From Actinomycetes bacterium (GTDB lineage Bacteria; Actinomycetota; Acidimicrobiia; Acidimicrobiales; RAAP-2): a stretch of DNA of 7,288 nucleotides. Shown here in pieces: positions 5,551 to 7,288 of the stretch. Location: NCBI GenBank assembly GCA_021781315.1, contig JAJXXB010000190.1:1-7288 (forward strand), read 5' to 3'. Positions within the stretch are counted from its first letter, which is position 1, and the number at the start of each line of letters is the position of its first letter. The notes under the pieces were generated by a model. It was given only the letters and a program-made list of their open reading frames with translations. It did not search any database and was not told where the DNA came from. Made by a program: the position numbers and the translations under genes.

Positions 5551-6833
5551 GCGTGCTCGAGGTCGCCGCCGTCGCCGTCTCGAATCGCCGAGTGCGGGTG
5601 ATCGCCACCATGATGGGCGTCCTCGGACTGTTCTCCCTGATCGTCTTCGCCCTCGGCAGCCCGTCGGGAGCGCACTCGTCGTTCCTCTTCAACCCGGTCA
5701 ACCTGAGCGAGTCGGCCCCCTGGCACGTCGGGACCCTGACGTTGAACTCGCGCCTGGCCGACCTTCTCCTCGCTCTGGTCATGATCGGCCTCGCCGTCGA
5801 GACCTACGTGCGCCGTCCCACGCGCGGGGTCATGGCCCGTTTCGGTGCGGTGGCGGTGCTCTTCCTCCTCACCCTGCTGATCTGGGCCGCGCGCACGCCG
5901 GGCCCCTCGCCGGTGTCCTTCGTCAACCTGACCGCCCTTCTCATCGGCAGCTCGGAAGTCACCATGGTGCTCGTCTTCGGATCACTGTCGGGCGTCATGT
6001 GCGAGCGCTCGGGCGTCGTCAACATCGCGATCGAGGGCCAGTTCATCGGCGGGGCCTTCGTGGGCTCGATGCTGGCCTCGACCACGCACAACTTCTTCTA
6101 CGCGGCGATCGGCGGCGCGGTGATCGGCGGGGCGATCGGCTGGATCCTCGCGTTCTTCGCCCTGCGCTACCTCTCGGACCAGATCATCGTCGGCGTCGTG
6201 CTGGTCACCATGCTCGGCAGCCTCTCGAGCTATCTCAACCTGCAGGTGTTCACCCCGTTCCCCCAGTACAACACGGGCAACCTCGCGCCCAACCTGGCGA
6301 TCCCCCTGCTCGCCAAGATCCCCGTGCTCGGCCCGGTGCTCTTCAACCAGTCGGGCTTCTTCTACCTGATGCTCGTTCTCATCGGCGTGATCAGCTTCGC
6401 TCTGTTCAAGACCCGCTACGGCCTACACGTGCGCGCCGTCGGCGAGCACCCCCAGGCCGCGGCGACGGTGGGCATCAACGTCGTGCGCGTGCGCTACATC
6501 AACGTCATCCTCGGCGGGGCGATCGCCGGCGTGGGCGGCGTGGCCTTCATGGCCTCCCAGGGCCAGTTCCAACCCAACTACACCTCGGGCCTGGGCTACA
6601 TCGCCCTGGCCGCGATGATCTTCGGCCGCTGGCGTCCGTCGGGTGCGGTGGTGGCCTCGGTGATCTTCGGACTGTCGGTCTACCTCTCCTACACCCTGAC
6701 CTCGTACCAGGTGCCGGTCTCGCTCTACATCCTCCAGATGTTCCCCTACCTCATCACCATCGCGGTGGTGGCGGGGCTGATCGGTCGGGTCCGCGCGCCG
6801 GCGGCCGACGGCGTCGCCTACCACCACGACTAG
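5547..6833 (+). CDS. Nucleoside ABC transporter permease 2 (NupQ/YufQ-like, BPD_transp_2 family)
   Basis: A 428-residue membrane subunit pairing with permease 1. The ATG at 5547 overlaps the permease 1 TGA (ATGA). AAGGGA (5533-5538) lies 8 nt upstream, preferable to the in-frame ATG at 5538, which would abut its own Shine-Dalgarno. The open frame continues further upstream into permease 1, but that part is only a shadow. Core family motifs: ERSGVVNIAIEGQFIGGAF (153-171), DQIIVGVVLVTMLGS (211-225), AVGEHPQAAATVGINVVRVRY (297-317, the cytoplasmic loop that meets the ATPase) and FGRWRPSGA (359-367). An N-terminal extension of roughly 125 residues holds about three extra hydrophobic segments (19-37, 69-87, 98-116) that the roughly 320-residue Firmicutes NupQ lacks. 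It is the last gene of the set. Its TAG interlocks with the stop of the opposing kinase gene, leaving no room for a terminator between them. Confidence 0.93.
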   Translation: MSVLEVAAVAVSNRRVRVIATMMGVLGLFSLIVFALGSPSGAHSSFLFNPVNLSESAPWHVGTLTLNSRLADLLLALVMIGLAVETYVRRPTRGVMARFGAVAVLFLLTLLIWAARTPGPSPVSFVNLTALLIGSSEVTMVLVFGSLSGVMCERSGVVNIAIEGQFIGGAFVGSMLASTTHNFFYAAIGGAVIGGAIGWILAFFALRYLSDQIIVGVVLVTMLGSLSSYLNLQVFTPFPQYNTGNLAPNLAIPLLAKIPVLGPVLFNQSGFFYLMLVLIGVISFALFKTRYGLHVRAVGEHPQAAATVGINVVRVRYINVILGGAIAGVGGVAFMASQGQFQPNYTSGLGYIALAAMIFGRWRPSGAVVASVIFGLSVYLSYTLTSYQVPVSLYILQMFPYLITIAVVAGLIGRVRAPAADGVAYHHD

Positions 6834-7288
6834 GCGTCGGCCCCGAGTCCCGCGACCACGACCGCGGCCGCGGCCATCGCGTTGACGAGCGCGATCTCGA
6901 CGTCCTCGCCGGCGAGCCGCGCCCCGAGGTAGGTCCCGGTCGCCGCGTCCCCGGCGCCGGTGGTGTCGAGTACGTCGCGCGCGAGCGAGGGCGCCGTCGC
7001 GGTCACGGCGCCGCGGCGCACGATCGCCCCGCGCGCGCCCCGGGTGACCAGGACCTCGCGGGCGAGCTCGCCGAGGGAACGAAGCGCCTCGTCGAACTCG
7101 CCGGCGCCGAGGACGGTGGCCTCCTCCTCGTTGGCGAAGAGGAAGTCGACCCCGGCGACCAGTGAGGCGAAGAGCGCCGGGCCGAGGGCGACGAGGGGTC
7201 CCACGCTGCACACGTCGACCGAGGTGGTGGCCCCGCGAGAGCGCGAGCGCGCGAGCGCGGCCACTGCGACGTCGCGCGTCGCCGGGTC
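6830..7288 (-). CDS. PfkB-family carbohydrate/nucleoside kinase, C-terminal part (5' end beyond window)
   Basis: The visible part codes for the last 152 residues, and the frame is open to the window edge at 7288. The GTG at 7264 is therefore an internal Val codon, not the start; in-frame residues before it (DPATRDVA) continue a kinase-like sequence. Diagnostic features: the PfkB signature 2 DTTGAGDAATG (coded at about 6935-6967), with the catalytic-base Asp of GAGD at 6947-6949; the FANEEEA segment, corresponding to the N-x-x-E region that helps bind Mg-ATP; and VTRGARGA, the strand before the ATP-binding loop. The usual Phe after GAGDA is Ala here. PfkB kinases phosphorylate ribose, fructose-6-phosphate, adenosine, pseudouridine and others, and the substrate-defining N-terminal half is missing. 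Next to a nucleoside importer, a nucleoside or ribose kinase is an attractive reading but remains inference. It is convergent with permease 2 and shares CTAG (6830-6833). Confidence 0.88.
   Translation of the reverse strand, partial: DPATRDVAVAALARSRSRGATTSVDVCSVGPLVALGPALFASLVAGVDFLFANEEEATVLGAGEFDEALRSLGELAREVLVTRGARGAIVRRGAVTATAPSLARDVLDTTGAGDAATGTYLGARLAGEDVEIALVNAMAAAAVVVAGLGADA

Noticed and set aside
5999..7165. Plus-strand open frame of 388 codons across permease 2 and the kinase
   Set aside because: Crosses two well-supported genes on opposite strands with an Arg/Pro/Gly-rich translation; a frame shadow.
7235..7260. GCGAGC-rich simple sequence near the right edge
   Set aside because: It encodes an Ala/Arg/Ser helix within the kinase frame; biased codon use explains it better than a repeat element.

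Overview
The window carries a complete nucleoside-type ABC importer of the BMP (basic membrane protein, PnrA/NupN) class. It is flanked by an MFS drug-exporter-like gene on the left and a partial PfkB-family sugar or nucleoside kinase on the right. Base composition is strongly GC-rich, with G/C-heavy third codon positions. One GTG start, 4-8 bp gene overlaps and possible leaderless starts add to this. Together they suggest a high-GC actinobacterium. An Acidimicrobiia-like origin is only a guess; no rRNA or marker gene is present to settle it.

Layout, left to right. (1) 17-1456, plus strand: a 14-helix DHA2/EmrB-QacA-type MFS transporter. (2) 1457-1564: a 108-bp gap with a perfect 14-bp inverted repeat (candidate operator), two weak -10-like hexamers and a good Shine-Dalgarno site. 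(3) 1565-2674: the secreted substrate-binding protein. (4) 2675-2756: an 82-bp gap with a strong GC-rich hairpin capped by a GAAA tetraloop, then a TACGAT hexamer just ahead of the next start. (5) 2757-4268, 4261-5550 and 5547-6833: fused double-domain ATPase, permease 1 and permease 2, translationally coupled by 8-bp and 4-bp overlaps. (6) 6830-7288, minus strand: the C-terminal 152 residues of a PfkB kinase, convergent with permease 2. The two TAG stop codons interlock in one CTAG.

How the genes work together. The binding protein captures a ligand outside the membrane, by family precedent a purine or pyrimidine nucleoside. It delivers the ligand to the heterodimeric permease, which the fused ATPase powers. 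The hairpin after the binding-protein gene probably makes that protein more abundant than the membrane parts. The convergent kinase could phosphorylate an imported nucleoside or sugar, but it is in a different transcription unit and is cut by the window edge. The MFS gene has no visible functional tie to the importer.

I see no mobile element, CRISPR array, RNA gene or plainly new system. The points worth a second look are regulatory (the inverted repeat, the intra-operon hairpin, possible leaderless starts), the lack of a lipobox in a protein class usually lipid-anchored, the extended permeases, and the kinase next door.
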